A stretch of 64,000 bases of DNA from Nitrospira sp. (GCA_009594865.1 VOPT01000003.1:1-64000); one strand, 5' to 3'; numbered from the stretch's first letter, positions 1-8,852 are shown. A program made the numbers and translations. Notes: generated by a model from the letters alone, not told the origin.

Positions 1-74
1 ACAGCCGAATCAGCGACAGGTTAAGAGGGCGTTAACAGTGTGGAAGAAACGGGAATCAGGGTGTGAGGCGGGCG

Positions 75-2219
75 TTAGGTGACGAGTCGGTTCATCAACC
101 ATTGTTGGGCTGAACGTGCCGCTCTTCGCCCTGGCGTTTGCCGCTTGTACGTACCGTCTCGATGAAGAATCCAGGCGTGGGTATTGTCTTCCAGGTACGG
201 ACGGAGACCTTCTTCGATAATCCTGCGGCGAAGTGCCGGGTCCAGCACGGGAAAGGCCACTTCGATGCGCCGGAAAAAATTGCGATCCATCCAGTCGGCG
301 CTGGAGAGAAACACTCTGTCATCGCCATCATTGAGGAAATAGAAGATCCGGCTGTGCTCGAGAAATCGTCCAATGATGGAGCGTACACGAATATGTTCCG
401 AAAGGCCGGCGATGCCTGGTCGTAAGGCACACGGTCCACGGACGATCAAATCAATTTTGACGCCGGCTTGAGAAGCCTTGTACAACGCGCGAATAATTTG
501 CGGCTCCAGCAGCGCGTTCATCTTGGCAATGATGTGGGCCGGCTTGCCTTGCTTGGCACGGTCGGTTTCACGGGCAATCCATTTGAGCAATGTCGTATGC
601 AACGTGAATGGCGATTGGAGCAGATGCTTGAGTCGCCCCGGTTGTCCCAATGAGGTGAGTTGTTGAAAAACGGTCCGCACATCCCGGCCGATCGCCGCGT
701 CACAAGTCAGTAATCCGAAATCCGTATAGAGCCGCGCATTGCGGGCGTGATAGTTGCCGGTACCGAGATGAGTATAGCTACGCAGGAGCCGGCCTTCCCG
801 CCGGAGCACGAGGCTCATCTTCGCATGCGTCTTGAGGCCCACGACGCCATACACCACATGGGCTCCGGCTTCCTCCAAATCGTGCGCCAGCTCAATATTG
901 GCTTCTTCGTCGAAGCGCGCACGCAATTCGATCACCACGGTGACTTCTTTTCCGCCACGTGCGGCATCCACGAGGGATTGCACGATGGCCGAGTCAGCCC
1001 CGGTTCGATACAGCGTTTGCTTGATCGTGAGCACGTGCGGATCCGTGGCCGCCTGGCGAAGGAACTCGGTGACCGGCGCGAACGATTGATAGGGGTGATG
1101 CAGCAGGATATCGCTCTGCCGGATGGCATCGAACCAGTCTTCGCTCGGCACCGGAGTCGCCGGCACGCCGGGTGTGAACGGCTGAAATTTCAAGTCGGGG
1201 CGATCGACGAGATCGGGTACGGCCATGAGCCGATGGAGATTGACCGGTCCGTGGCATTGATACACGTCCCGCGCATCGAGATGAAACTGCTCACGGAGAA
1301 AATAGACCAGATCCGGCGGGCAATTGTCCGCCACTTCCAGTCGCACCTCATCGCCGAAGCGTCGGTCCGGTAGTTGTCCCTCAAGGGCGCGGCGAAGGTC
1401 GTCCACGTCTTCTTCGTCGACGAACAAATTGCTGTTTCGCGTGACGCGGAATTGGTAGCACCCCGTGACATGCATGCCGGGGAACAGTTGATGGACAAAG
1501 GCATGAATCACCGACGACAGGAACGCAAAATCATGCGGCCAGGCTGCATTACGAACAGGAAGATGAATGACACGGGGAAGCGACCTCGGAACCTGTACAA
1601 TTGCCGTGCCATTGGGGCGGCCGAATGCGTCCGTCCCTTCCAGTGTCACGAGAAAGTTCAGACTTTTATTGAGCAGTTTCGGAAACGGATGCGCGGGATC
1701 CAGGCCGACCGGACTCAGCAATGGAAGTAACTCGCGTGAGAAGAAGCGGCGCATCCAGCGAATGTGCGATGGCATCCAGTCGGCCCGCTTCAGAAAGCGA
1801 ATCCGTTCGTCGGCCAGCTTGGGGATCAGCGACTGATTCAGGACGACGTACTGTTCATGCACCAGCTGGTGGGTGAGGACGGCAATGCGCGCCAGGAGCT
1901 CCGATGGCGTCAGCCCGTCGGCCCCACGCTGCTCGACGCCGTGCGTGACCTGTTCCTTGAGACCGGCGACTCGCACCTCGAAAAATTCATCGAGGTTGGA
2001 ACTGACGATGCAGAGGTATTTGAGGCGTTCCAGCAGGGGGACTTTTTGATCCTTGGCCAGATCGAGCACGCGGCGATTGAATTCAAGGAGACTCAGTTCC
2101 CGATTAATGAACCATTCGGGACGGGAAAGATCGCTCGTGACTGGGCGTACGGAAGACGCCTGGGGTGCAGGTGTGGCTGTCTGGGGCTCGACGTTCGAAG
2201 CTGTGGACCGTAATGCCAT
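75..2219 (-). CDS. ppk1: Polyphosphate kinase 1
   Basis: A 714-residue protein of normal PPK1 length. It reversibly transfers the terminal phosphate of ATP to a growing polyphosphate chain at the inner membrane. The N-terminal domain begins with the family motif FINRELSLLEFNRR (about residues 37-50). The first phospholipase-D-like catalytic domain carries the phospho-histidine segment GLKTHAKMSL (near residue 450) followed by YTHLGTGNYH. A second PLD-like domain with the basic stretch HSRIFYFLNDGDDRVFLSSADWMDRN lies near residue 640 (motif split here: HSRIFYF, then SSADWMDRN). It is followed downstream only by 74 bases of window edge; upstream is a 100-base gap to the next minus-strand gene. 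Function is certain at family level; the start is the first ATG after that gap. Confidence 0.97.
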   Translation of the reverse strand: MALRSTASNVEPQTATPAPQASSVRPVTSDLSRPEWFINRELSLLEFNRRVLDLAKDQKVPLLERLKYLCIVSSNLDEFFEVRVAGLKEQVTHGVEQRGADGLTPSELLARIAVLTHQLVHEQYVVLNQSLIPKLADERIRFLKRADWMPSHIRWMRRFFSRELLPLLSPVGLDPAHPFPKLLNKSLNFLVTLEGTDAFGRPNGTAIVQVPRSLPRVIHLPVRNAAWPHDFAFLSSVIHAFVHQLFPGMHVTGCYQFRVTRNSNLFVDEEDVDDLRRALEGQLPDRRFGDEVRLEVADNCPPDLVYFLREQFHLDARDVYQCHGPVNLHRLMAVPDLVDRPDLKFQPFTPGVPATPVPSEDWFDAIRQSDILLHHPYQSFAPVTEFLRQAATDPHVLTIKQTLYRTGADSAIVQSLVDAARGGKEVTVVIELRARFDEEANIELAHDLEEAGAHVVYGVVGLKTHAKMSLVLRREGRLLRSYTHLGTGNYHARNARLYTDFGLLTCDAAIGRDVRTVFQQLTSLGQPGRLKHLLQSPFTLHTTLLKWIARETDRAKQGKPAHIIAKMNALLEPQIIRALYKASQAGVKIDLIVRGPCALRPGIAGLSEHIRVRSIIGRFLEHSRIFYFLNDGDDRVFLSSADWMDRNFFRRIEVAFPVLDPALRRRIIEEGLRPYLEDNTHAWILHRDGTYKRQTPGRRAARSAQQWLMNRLVT

Positions 2220-2319
2220 ACGTAATGGGTGGGCAGTCTACACCAGCCGGTTGACCCGGCAGATCAAGAAACGGTTAACGTTTTCCAGTCAATGGCCGGA
2301 GCGTGGCCGGTGGTTCCAT

Positions 2320-3225
2320 TCAGCGGGCACATCCGATACGCGCCGTGGAAACCACGAAGTTGTCGAAATAGCGTTGTTGCACCTTGCTGAACGGGACCGA
2401 GGTCCAATACTGCTCCAGGTACACTGCGTTGATGCCATACTCATTATAGCTGCCGATCCAGTTCACGTTGGTCCGTTGCGCTTCCAGCCGACCATCCATC
2501 CAATACTCGAACACACCGTCCTCGGCATCGCGACTGTTTAATTTCATGTGCACTTCGATGCAGAACCATGTGCCGATGTTGGCGGGATTGAACAACGCAG
2601 TCTGGCCGCCGGCAGCGCCGAGCCAGCGCAGGCGGGGAAAATCGTTATAGGTTGTCGTGCGCAAGGCGCCCAATTCATCAGTGCCGGAGGCGGGATCGAG
2701 GTAGAGCCGTTCAGGATCGGAGCCAGGTAAGCCGCCACTCCACAAATGGCCGATGGCCGCCTGGGCAAACCGGTCGCTCGAAAGGATCGTCGCTCGCGTG
2801 AGTTTGTCGGCCCCACCCCCGGTCCAGCCCGGTTGCAGCCGCAGATCGAACCGCCAGTAGATGTCCCGATACTTGGCGGTGCCCTCGTCGACGGGCCTCA
2901 TATACTCGCTCGGAGTTTTGCCGAAGGCCAGATGGAGCGACCCTCCATGAGGATCGCCGGGCAGATACTCCGCTCGCATGCCGGTCGAGGCGCCGACTCC
3001 CGATCCGGCTTCGCGCACAAAGCGGCCATGCCGAATGTCATATTCGAAATAGCTGCTGAGTCGATCGACCTCGAAGTCGTCGCACCAGATCCACTGGGGA
3101 TGGCGGCTCTGCCATTCCGCGCACAGAGCCTGGTGTGGCTCGGCTGCATGGCTACCGGTCGGCCCGAGGAGGCAGGCGGCGGCGCAGAGCGCCGCCGCAA
3201 GACCCCATCGAGGCCGAATCGCCAT
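2320..3225 (-). CDS. Secreted hypothetical protein, possible lectin/polysaccharide-lyase-like jelly roll
   Basis: A 301-residue protein with a clear signal peptide (Arg near the start, hydrophobic core at residues 9-22, Ala-rich cleavage site near SHA-AE). The mature part is rich in Trp, Tyr and Gly in short beta-prone stretches and contains four or more Cys. The C-terminal pattern of YFDNFVVSTARIG is typical of concanavalin-like jelly-roll folds of the polysaccharide lyase type, but no catalytic residues can be assigned, so function is unknown. It starts two bases downstream of the ilvD stop codon side (ilvD ends at 3228 on the same strand) and may be co-transcribed with it. The family assignment is an inference from fold-like motifs. 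Confidence 0.8.
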   Translation of the reverse strand: MAIRPRWGLAAALCAAACLLGPTGSHAAEPHQALCAEWQSRHPQWIWCDDFEVDRLSSYFEYDIRHGRFVREAGSGVGASTGMRAEYLPGDPHGGSLHLAFGKTPSEYMRPVDEGTAKYRDIYWRFDLRLQPGWTGGGADKLTRATILSSDRFAQAAIGHLWSGGLPGSDPERLYLDPASGTDELGALRTTTYNDFPRLRWLGAAGGQTALFNPANIGTWFCIEVHMKLNSRDAEDGVFEYWMDGRLEAQRTNVNWIGSYNEYGINAVYLEQYWTSVPFSKVQQRYFDNFVVSTARIGCAR

Positions 3226-3227
3226 GG

Positions 3228-4901
3228 CTAGGTGGTGACCGCCCCTTCGGACGCGGAGGAGACGTGGCGGGCGTATTTTCCCATCACGCCGGAGAGATAC
3301 CGAGGGGCAGGGTGTTTGACTTTCTTCAGGCGCGCGGCCATTTCTTTCTGCGTCACATTGACATCCAGCCGCCGTTTCACAATGTCGAAGGTGATGACAT
3401 CGCCGGTTTTCACGGCTGCGATCGGCCCGCCCTTGATGGCTTCAGGGGCGACATGTCCGGCCATCAGGCCGTGTGTCGCGCCGGAGAATCGTCCGTCCGT
3501 GAGCAGTGCGACGGAATCGCCCAGGCCTGCACCGACGATAGCAGCGGTCACCCCAAGCATTTCTCGCATGCCGGGGCCGCCGGATGGTCCTTCGTATCGA
3601 ATGACGACGACATCGCCGGCCTTGATCTTTCCGGCCTGTACGGCTTTGAAGGCATCTTCCTCGCGCTCGTACACTTTCGCTGGCCCGCTGAAATGCAGAA
3701 TGGAATGGCCGGCAACTTTGACGACGCAGCCCTCTGGAGCCAGGTTGCCCTTGAGAATAACTAACCCGCCTGTCGGCTTGATCGGCTTGGACAGCGGGCG
3801 TAGCACCTGTTGATCTGCTGTTTCGACAGCGGCTTTGGCTTCTTCACCGATCGTCCGTCCGCTGACGGTGATCTGGTCCGGGTGGAGGATCTTTGCATCG
3901 ATCAAGCGTTTTGCCACTAAGGTCGTGCCACCGGCCGCATACAGATCTGCCGCAGTGAAGTGGCCACCCGGTTTCAGATCGGCCAGCAACGGCACCTTCC
4001 GATTGATCTTATCGAAATCGTCGATGGTGAGCCGCACGCCCATTTCGCGCGCCACGGCCAGCAGATGCAGGACCGCATTTGTCGAGCCGCCGGTTGTCGC
4101 GACGGCGGCGATGGCATTTTCGATGGAGCGGCGGGTGATGATCTGTTTGGGGCGAATGTCTTTCTTGAGCAGGTCCATGACCAGTTTGCCGCACTCGAAC
4201 GCCACATCGTCTTTGTGCGCATCCATGGCGGGGACCCCGTTTCGACCCATGGGCGAAATTCCCAGGAATTCGAAGGCAATGGCCATGGTGTTGGCGGTGA
4301 ACTGGCCGCCGCAGGCGCCGGGTCCGGGGCAGGCATGGTCTTCCAGGTCTTTCAATTCGGCATTCGTCATCTTGCCGCAGGCATGTTTGCCGACCGCTTC
4401 AAAGACGTCCTGAATGGTCACGTCATGGCCCTGAAACTGCCCCGGCATGATGGATCCGCCGTACAGCATAAGAGACGGCACATTCAATCGGCAGAGCGCC
4501 ATGACGGTGCCGGGAATGGTTTTATCGCAGCCCGATAGGGCGACGACGCCGTCGAACAGATGTCCGCGCGCGACGAGCTCGATGGAATCGGCGATGACCT
4601 CGCGACTGATGAGCGACGCCTTCATGCCCTCGGTGCCCATGGAAATGCCGTCGGAGACCGCGATGGTGTTGTACTCAATCGGGGTGCCGCCTGCCGCGCG
4701 GATGCCAGCCTTGACCCGCTCCGATAAGCGACGCAGGTGAAAGTTGCAGGGCATGACCTCAATCCAGGTGTTGGCAACGCCGATCAACGGACGTTCGAGG
4801 TCGGCATCGGTAAATCCCACGGCTTTCAGCATGGCTCGGGCTGGTGCGCGGCCCGGTCCGTCGAGCAGGTTGTGACTTTTGTGTCGAGGGTCGATCGTCA
4901 T
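3228..4901 (-). CDS. ilvD: Dihydroxy-acid dehydratase
   Basis: A 557-residue enzyme that dehydrates 2,3-dihydroxy-acids to 2-keto acids, the third step of valine/isoleucine synthesis. Iron-sulfur cluster cysteines are visible in GCDKTIPG and in [16 protein letters not shown], and the C-terminal [19 protein letters not shown] segment binds substrate and metal. An upstream in-frame extension to 4997 exists, but the ATG at 4901 is preceded by GGAG at good spacing and gives the usual family length and N-terminus, so it is preferred. The gene following on the same strand is the secreted protein at 2320-3225. Confidence 0.97.
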   Translation of the reverse strand: MTIDPRHKSHNLLDGPGRAPARAMLKAVGFTDADLERPLIGVANTWIEVMPCNFHLRRLSERVKAGIRAAGGTPIEYNTIAVSDGISMGTEGMKASLISREVIADSIELVARGHLFDGVVALSGCDKTIPGTVMALCRLNVPSLMLYGGSIMPGQFQGHDVTIQDVFEAVGKHACGKMTNAELKDLEDHACPGPGACGGQFTANTMAIAFEFLGISPMGRNGVPAMDAHKDDVAFECGKLVMDLLKKDIRPKQIITRRSIENAIAAVATTGGSTNAVLHLLAVAREMGVRLTIDDFDKINRKVPLLADLKPGGHFTAADLYAAGGTTLVAKRLIDAKILHPDQITVSGRTIGEEAKAAVETADQQVLRPLSKPIKPTGGLVILKGNLAPEGCVVKVAGHSILHFSGPAKVYEREEDAFKAVQAGKIKAGDVVVIRYEGPSGGPGMREMLGVTAAIVGAGLGDSVALLTDGRFSGATHGLMAGHVAPEAIKGGPIAAVKTGDVITFDIVKRRLDVNVTQKEMAARLKKVKHPAPRYLSGVMGKYARHVSSASEGAVTT

Positions 4902-5002
4902 GGAAACTCCTTCAGTTACGGGACGGGAACTACGCGTCAGCACGGTGCGTGTGCAGATCGATCGCAAACTTTCGCATAGATGGGCGTGGAGGGTCAATCG
5001 AC

Positions 5003-5260
5003 CTAAAACAGGGCACGAAAGGTCACTGCGCCAGCGTGATTGGTCGTGCGGTACGTTCCATTGACGGTCGGGTTGGGGTTGCCAGTTACCAAGCGGGTGT
5101 CAAACAGAAAGGCTTGATACGCTAGGTCGATACCGACCCCGCGTCTCGAAAATGGTGCATTTCCGGAACTGGTGCAGTCCATGAGACCCAAAAATTTTCC
5201 CCCGCCGTGGCACAAGAGACCGAGCCCCACAGATGCCATATGCACATCGTTGTCGGCAAA
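5003..5260 (-). pseudogene. C-terminal remnant of a FadL/OmpP1-type outer-membrane transporter
   Basis: The last 85 codons of a reading frame on the minus strand end in a beta-barrel signature: alternating hydrophobic strands such as [16 protein letters not shown] and [19 protein letters not shown], with terminal Phe as in outer-membrane proteins. The segment [17 protein letters not shown] matches the penultimate strands of FadL-like transporters (remembered family pattern). Upstream of about 5260 the same frame turns into the antisense of ELWKSDGT repeats, which has no barrel character. So about 80 percent of the gene, including start and signal peptide, is missing. Strong case for a remnant; the exact family is an inference. 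Confidence 0.65.
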
Positions 5261-6155
5261 GGCTGGGTCGAATGTGAACGGTACCCTCTTCTTTACCGCG
5301 GGTGATGGTGTCAACGGTGTGGAACTCTGGAAAAGCGATGGGACGGCGGCGGGGACGGTGTTGGTCAAGGATATAGTTCCCGGCATCAGCTCTTCGACTC
5401 CAGAGCTTCTGACCAATGTGAATGGGACACTCTTCTTTAGAGTCCTGGATCCCGTGAACGGTCCGGAGCTCTGGAAGAGCGACGGGACGGTGGGAGGAAC
5501 GGTACTGGTCAAGGATACTAATGCCAGCAGCGCTGCCTCGACACTCATTGAGCTAATTGATGTAAACGGTACGCTGTTCTTTGTCGCTGACGATGAAGTG
5601 AATGGTCTCGAACTTTGGAAGAGTGATGGTACGCCGGCTGGGACAGCTTTAGTAAAGGACATCATGCCTGGTACAGGAGGTTCATTTTTTATTGGTGTTT
5701 CTAACGGACTCACGAACGTGAATGGGACGTTATTTTTGGGGGCATTGAATTCTGCAAACGGACGAGAACTTTGGAAAAGTGATGGGACCGAGGATGGTAC
5801 TGTATTGGTGAAAGACATTTTGCCTGGGTCAGGCAGTTCCCTAGCATTCATCCCCATGATAAGCGTGAATGGAACGCTGTTCTTTAGGGGTACCAATGGC
5901 ATAAATGGCCAGGAACTCTGGGCCACCGGCCTCCAGAACAGCCTGCTTGCCAATGACAACGATCCCGACAGCCCGACGTTGACGGCCACGCTCGGCACCG
6001 GCCCTGCGAACGGCTCCTTGGTGTTGAATCCCGACGGCACCTTTACCTATCGGCCGAACGTGGGCTTCACAGGGACCGATACATTCACTTACAGCGTCTC
6101 CGATGGCACCACCACCTCCAACGTGGCGACCGTGACGATCACGGTGACGGCATGA
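5172..6155 (+). CDS. [14 protein letters not shown] surface/secreted protein, N-terminally truncated
   Basis: A 327-codon frame. Four full repeats of about 46-52 residues follow the pattern NVNGTLFF...[19 protein letters not shown], from about residue 33 to 230, then a degenerate fifth unit (GQELWATG) and a C-terminal bacterial Ig/cadherin-like domain with [12 protein letters not shown] and [23 protein letters not shown]. Such hyalin-like repeats are found in large secreted or surface proteins. There is no signal peptide; the first 32 codons are antisense to the FadL remnant and are probably not native protein. The repeats begin near 5268. The base composition is lower in GC than the neighbours. 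Probably the tail of a much longer protein, and possibly no longer translated. Confidence 0.6.
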   Translation: MQSMRPKNFPPPWHKRPSPTDAICTSLSAKAGSNVNGTLFFTAGDGVNGVELWKSDGTAAGTVLVKDIVPGISSSTPELLTNVNGTLFFRVLDPVNGPELWKSDGTVGGTVLVKDTNASSAASTLIELIDVNGTLFFVADDEVNGLELWKSDGTPAGTALVKDIMPGTGGSFFIGVSNGLTNVNGTLFLGALNSANGRELWKSDGTEDGTVLVKDILPGSGSSLAFIPMISVNGTLFFRGTNGINGQELWATGLQNSLLANDNDPDSPTLTATLGTGPANGSLVLNPDGTFTYRPNVGFTGTDTFTYSVSDGTTTSNVATVTITVTA

Positions 6156-6259
6156 GGCAGAGCGTATGTCGTATCTCGTGAAGCGTGAAGCGAGAAAGGC
6201 GGAGGAAGCAGTCGGGGCGCATCAGATCCGAGCACTGTCTGGCGACGGGCTGTCGGTCG

Positions 6260-6619
6260 TTACAGGCTGAGCGGTTCTTTGTAGTTCTGTAGCCAGAGGA
6301 TGTGGCCGGTGAGGTCGTCCTGCTGATGACGGGTGTGGCAGCGAAGTAGATAGCGAACCAATTCCGGGACCGGGCATTGTTTGGACAAAATGAGGCCAGC
6401 ATGTCTCCGGTGTAGGGTGGCCCACTGGTGTGCGAGGATCAGGAAGTCGCGCCGGTCAAAGGTGACGAGCACACGTCCTTATGCCGTGGCGTAGCGTAAT
6501 TGGTCTTCGTCGCTTCGCCCAAGGTTGCCGGCTTCTCGTGTGGTGCGACAGTCGATTCCCCGTTCGCGTAACATGACGGCCACGAGCGGGTGCACATGTT
6601 CGTCGAAGTAGAGCTTCAT
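6260..6619 (-). pseudogene. DUF5615 (PIN-like) toxin with an internal stop
   Basis: Starting from the ATG at 6619 the frame reads MKLYFDEHVHPLVAVMLRER, a typical DUF5615/Mut7-C PIN-like start with the acidic FDEHV motif. It continues to RYATA, hits TAA at 6479-6481 (codon 47), and then resumes in the same frame with GRVLVTFDRRDFLIL, the second conserved acidic motif, ending at 6260. The total would be 119 residues, normal for the family. A single change of a Glu or Gln-like codon to TAA explains it. It lies 42 bases after its DUF433 antitoxin partner on the same strand. The toxin is therefore likely inactive. Confidence 0.8.
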
Positions 6620-6661
6620 GCGGTGGTCAGGGATGATGTGAGGCAAGAGGGCTGCGGCTTC

Positions 6662-6925
6662 TCACCCACGCTCGGCATCCAGCGCGGAGTCGGCGGTCGC
6701 TTCGGCATCGACCTCGTCCCGGTTGTCATAGTAGTAGGCGAGCGCGTCGTAGATGGCTCCCAACGTGAGCTGAGGGAATGCCTCCAGCAGTTCTTCCGGT
6801 GCGACACCCTGACGAAGGACGTACTCGACTACGCGATGTACGGAGAAGCGGGTGCCAGTGACGTGTGGACGGCCGCCACAGATCGCGGGGTTGGTCGTGA
6901 CATGGGGGTGTAGCACTTTCGGCAT
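6662..6925 (-). CDS. DUF433-family antitoxin
   Basis: An 87-residue protein. The core HPHVTTNPAICGGRPHVTGTR followed by VEYVLRQGVAPEELLEAFPQLTLGAIYDALAYYYDN (each motif given in part) is the classical DUF433 helix-turn-helix domain, which is paired with PIN-like DUF5615 toxins. The ATG at 6925 is preceded by GGAG nine bases upstream; a GTG seven codons earlier is possible but puts the Shine-Dalgarno inside the gene. The first downstream gene is the DUF5615 toxin pseudogene. The antitoxin itself appears intact. Confidence 0.85.
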   Translation of the reverse strand: MPKVLHPHVTTNPAICGGRPHVTGTRFSVHRVVEYVLRQGVAPEELLEAFPQLTLGAIYDALAYYYDNRDEVDAEATADSALDAERG

Positions 6926-6979
6926 AGTAATCTCTCCAGGACTCACCAGGCCTAGAGTACCCTGGACGCCTGGAGGGGG

Positions 6980-7075
6980 TCAAATAATATGATCCGTTGA
7001 GCGCGCCGAGGAGGAATAGTGGTACGCGTACTTGAGTTGACGACGAATCTCCGCCACGTACTTGGCTACGGACAT
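6980..7075 (-). CDS. Small ORF overlapping the end of the preceding gene; possibly a truncated partner
   Basis: A 31-codon frame beginning MSVAKYVAEIRRQLKYAYHY and ending SARSTDHII. Its ATG lies inside the last codons of the gene at 7066-7356 (10-base overlap), the arrangement expected for translational coupling in a two-gene module. At 31 residues it looks too short for a folded toxin and may be the surviving N-terminus of a truncated partner. No family recognised. Confidence 0.35.
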   Translation of the reverse strand: MSVAKYVAEIRRQLKYAYHYSSSARSTDHII

Positions 7076-7356
7076 ACTTCAAGTTGGTCGAGATGGCTGA
7101 GTGTGTCCCGCAGCACGCGGCGCACTTCCAGTTCACCCTCGAGATCGAGGAGGAGCGCCTCGTTCTCTTCCGTCCGGGGAACGGCACCCGTCAAGACCTG
7201 CTCAGGCGTGACCTTCAGTCGGCCTGTCAGTATGGCGATCCGTTCGTCGGTCGTGCGTAGGCTGTCGCGTGTGAGTTTGGTCTCCATCGCCAGGGCATCC
7301 TTGACCAACGGGATGGCTTGATCGGGAGAGGGCGTCTTAATCTGGATCGTAGCCAT
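7066..7356 (-). CDS. Small hypothetical protein, antitoxin-like position
   Basis: A 96-residue protein, mostly helical and charged, with no recognised domain. The start at 7356 (MATIQIKTPS) is chosen over an upstream in-frame ATG at 7404 because the intervening residues are Arg/Lys-rich junk and GGATG precedes 7356. It is followed by an overlapping 31-codon frame. Its size, the overlap and its place between other toxin-antitoxin modules suggest the first gene of such a module, but this rests on context alone. Confidence 0.6.
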   Translation of the reverse strand: MATIQIKTPSPDQAIPLVKDALAMETKLTRDSLRTTDERIAILTGRLKVTPEQVLTGAVPRTEENEALLLDLEGELEVRRVLRDTLSHLDQLEVCP

Positions 7357-7508
7357 GGGCACATCCTTTTTTCGGCGCGGACACACAGACGGGTGTTTTC
7401 TCAATGGAGTTCACGCTAGCAGAGGCCTTGCGGAGTGTCAACCGGTTCGCTGCCTTTCGGAGACTGCCATGAAAGAGGGCGTTGCGTGAGAAACAAGTGG
7501 AGGGGCCG

Positions 7509-7895
7509 ATGACACATTCACAAGCGGGTGGCCGCCGCGAGCAGGCGCAGGGAAAAGCCGACCAACGACGTATTGTGGTCGATGCCGCCGGCGCGGCGAC
7601 GAATCATGCCAACAGCTGCCATGTGGCAAGCACGAAGGAAGAGATTGTGCTCAACTTCGGCTTGAACCAGGCTTGGGATCAGGGGCAGGCGGACTTGCGG
7701 GTGCAGGTGACGAATCGCATTATCCTCAGCCCCTTCGCCGCCAAGCGTCTGGCGCTGTTGCTGGGGGCGGTGGTGCAGCAGTACGAACGGCAGTACGGCG
7801 CGCTGGATCACACAGCACCGGCAGCGGCTTCGCCCTCTTCGTCCGGGGCAGGAAGTGCGCATACGACGGCTCACGATGGGGACTCCGCGTCATGA
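7509..7895 (+). CDS. DUF3467 domain protein, first gene of the export locus
   Basis: A 128-residue soluble protein. The DUF3467 core runs from about residue 34 (ANSCHVASTKEEIVLNFGLN) through VQVTNRIILSPFAAKRLALLLG to YERQYG, followed by an Ala/Ser-rich tail. The ATG at 7509 is preceded by GGAGG at ideal spacing, so it is preferred over the ATG at 7482. DUF3467 has no known biochemical activity. It has the same orientation as the HlyD, site-2 protease, SecA-like and TolC genes, from which it is separated by the inverted HigBA module; membership of that locus is an inference. Confidence 0.85.
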   Translation: MTHSQAGGRREQAQGKADQRRIVVDAAGAATNHANSCHVASTKEEIVLNFGLNQAWDQGQADLRVQVTNRIILSPFAAKRLALLLGAVVQQYERQYGALDHTAPAAASPSSSGAGSAHTTAHDGDSAS

Positions 7896-7955
7896 TGTTG
7901 CCGACTGCATCGGTGATGGAGAAGTTCGGGAGCGAGGCCGGGAGAGCGCGGGGCC

Positions 7956-8417
7956 CTAAACTGCGCGTTTGCGCCGCGCTGTGGTCGATGTCCTTATGCC
8001 GGACGAGGGGATGAATAGCGCCGGGGAGATGCCGAAGCGAGCCGACACCTTGGCGATTTGCCGGACGTTGAGGTCGCGTTTGCCAGACAGGACTTCCGAC
8101 ACCACGCCTTGGCTGCCGATCTCGGGGAGATCCGATTGAGACAGGCCATGTTCTTCCATCAAGGCGCGCAGGACCGCCGGGCCGGTGCTCTCAGGAATCG
8201 GGACGTGGAGGTCCTCATAGGCCTCGATCACGAGCGCGAGCGTTTCGGCCAAGTCAGCCAGAGGATGCGCCTCTCGTTCCCCGATTTCGTCGATGAGGTC
8301 GTCGAGCACCGCCACGGCCCGGTCATATTCGGGCCGGCTCCGCAACGGGCCGAGTGGAATCCGGCGGCGCATGCGACGATATTCAACGTTGGCTTCATGC
8401 AGATAGTTCGTACGCAT
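7956..8417 (-). CDS. higA: HigA-type antitoxin, XRE-family helix-turn-helix
   Basis: A 153-residue protein. The N-terminal half is helical with an acidic stretch (YDRAVAVLDDLIDEIGERE). The C-terminal half contains an XRE-type helix-turn-helix: LRALMEEHGLSQSDLPEIG, SQGVVSEVLSGKRDLNVRQI and KVSARFGISPALFI, about residues 83-140, as in HigA/YgjM-like antitoxins. It starts three bases after the HigB stop and is presumably translated from the same mRNA, in the toxin-first order characteristic of higBA. It appears intact, and it would repress from the palindrome at 8722-8740. Confidence 0.9.
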   Translation of the reverse strand: MRTNYLHEANVEYRRMRRRIPLGPLRSRPEYDRAVAVLDDLIDEIGEREAHPLADLAETLALVIEAYEDLHVPIPESTGPAVLRALMEEHGLSQSDLPEIGSQGVVSEVLSGKRDLNVRQIAKVSARFGISPALFIPSSGIRTSTTARRKRAV

Positions 8418-8420
8418 AGG

Positions 8421-8708
8421 TTACGTCCTCCAGTTGTCCCGGTCGTACTCGGCATGGGTGAGTACATACCGGACGTACACTTTCTTGCGGTTGTAATGGA
8501 TCGCGGCAATCAATCGGAACTTGTTGCCTGCGATGTTGAACACGGTGAACCCGCCGACCTGGTCGGCCGAAGGGAATGTCCGTCGCAGGGCGACAAAAGA
8601 GTCATAGTCGGACTTGCGCACGATGGTAAACCAGTATGCTAAGGGTACGCGCGCCTCGGGGTGGATGCGCCAGAATGCCGCCAGCCGCTTCCGCGTAATA
8701 ATGTGCAC
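8421..8708 (-). CDS. higB: HigB-type mRNA interferase toxin
   Basis: A 95-residue RelE-superfamily toxin of the HigB (PF09907-like) type. Characteristic parts are MHIITRKRLAAFWRIHPEA at the N-terminus, the central VFNIAGNKFRLIAAIHYN and the C-terminal RKKVYVRYVLTHAEYDRDNW. These toxins cleave ribosome-bound mRNA. The frame is complete with no disruption, unlike the other toxin genes nearby. It lies inverted between the DUF3467 gene and the GAF-HlyD pseudogene. Confidence 0.92.
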   Translation of the reverse strand: MHIITRKRLAAFWRIHPEARVPLAYWFTIVRKSDYDSFVALRRTFPSADQVGGFTVFNIAGNKFRLIAAIHYNRKKVYVRYVLTHAEYDRDNWRT

Positions 8709-8721
8709 CGGGTCAACCTAT

Positions 8722-8740
8722 CTCACAATGAGATTGTGAG
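8722..8740. promoter_or_regulatory. Perfect palindrome upstream of higB, likely HigA operator
   Basis: CTCACAAT-gag-ATTGTGAG is a perfect 8-bp inverted repeat with a 3-base spacer, 13 bases upstream of the higB start. Size, symmetry and place fit autoregulation by the HigA helix-turn-helix protein. Binding is an inference. Confidence 0.65.
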
Positions 8741-8759
8741 TCAAGTGGAGATGAACCCG

Positions 8760-8852
8760 ATGACGAGTCCGAGGACTAACAGTGTTCCGCCGATGAAGGT
8801 TGCGAGTTTGTCTTGGCTAGAGATGCCGGAGCCGAAGCATGATGGCGCCTGA
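8760..8852 (+). CDS. Possible 30-residue peptide overlapping the start of the GAF-HlyD gene
   Basis: An ATG at 8760 with GGAG nine bases upstream opens a 30-codon frame (MTSPRTNSVPPMKVASLSW... ending KHDGA) whose stop lies 14 bases inside the following gene. This overlap is typical of translational coupling. It may be a genuine small peptide, the surviving C-terminus of a gene cut off by HigBA insertion (the frame is open back to 8661), or chance. No family recognised. Confidence 0.3.
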   Translation: MTSPRTNSVPPMKVASLSWLEMPEPKHDGA

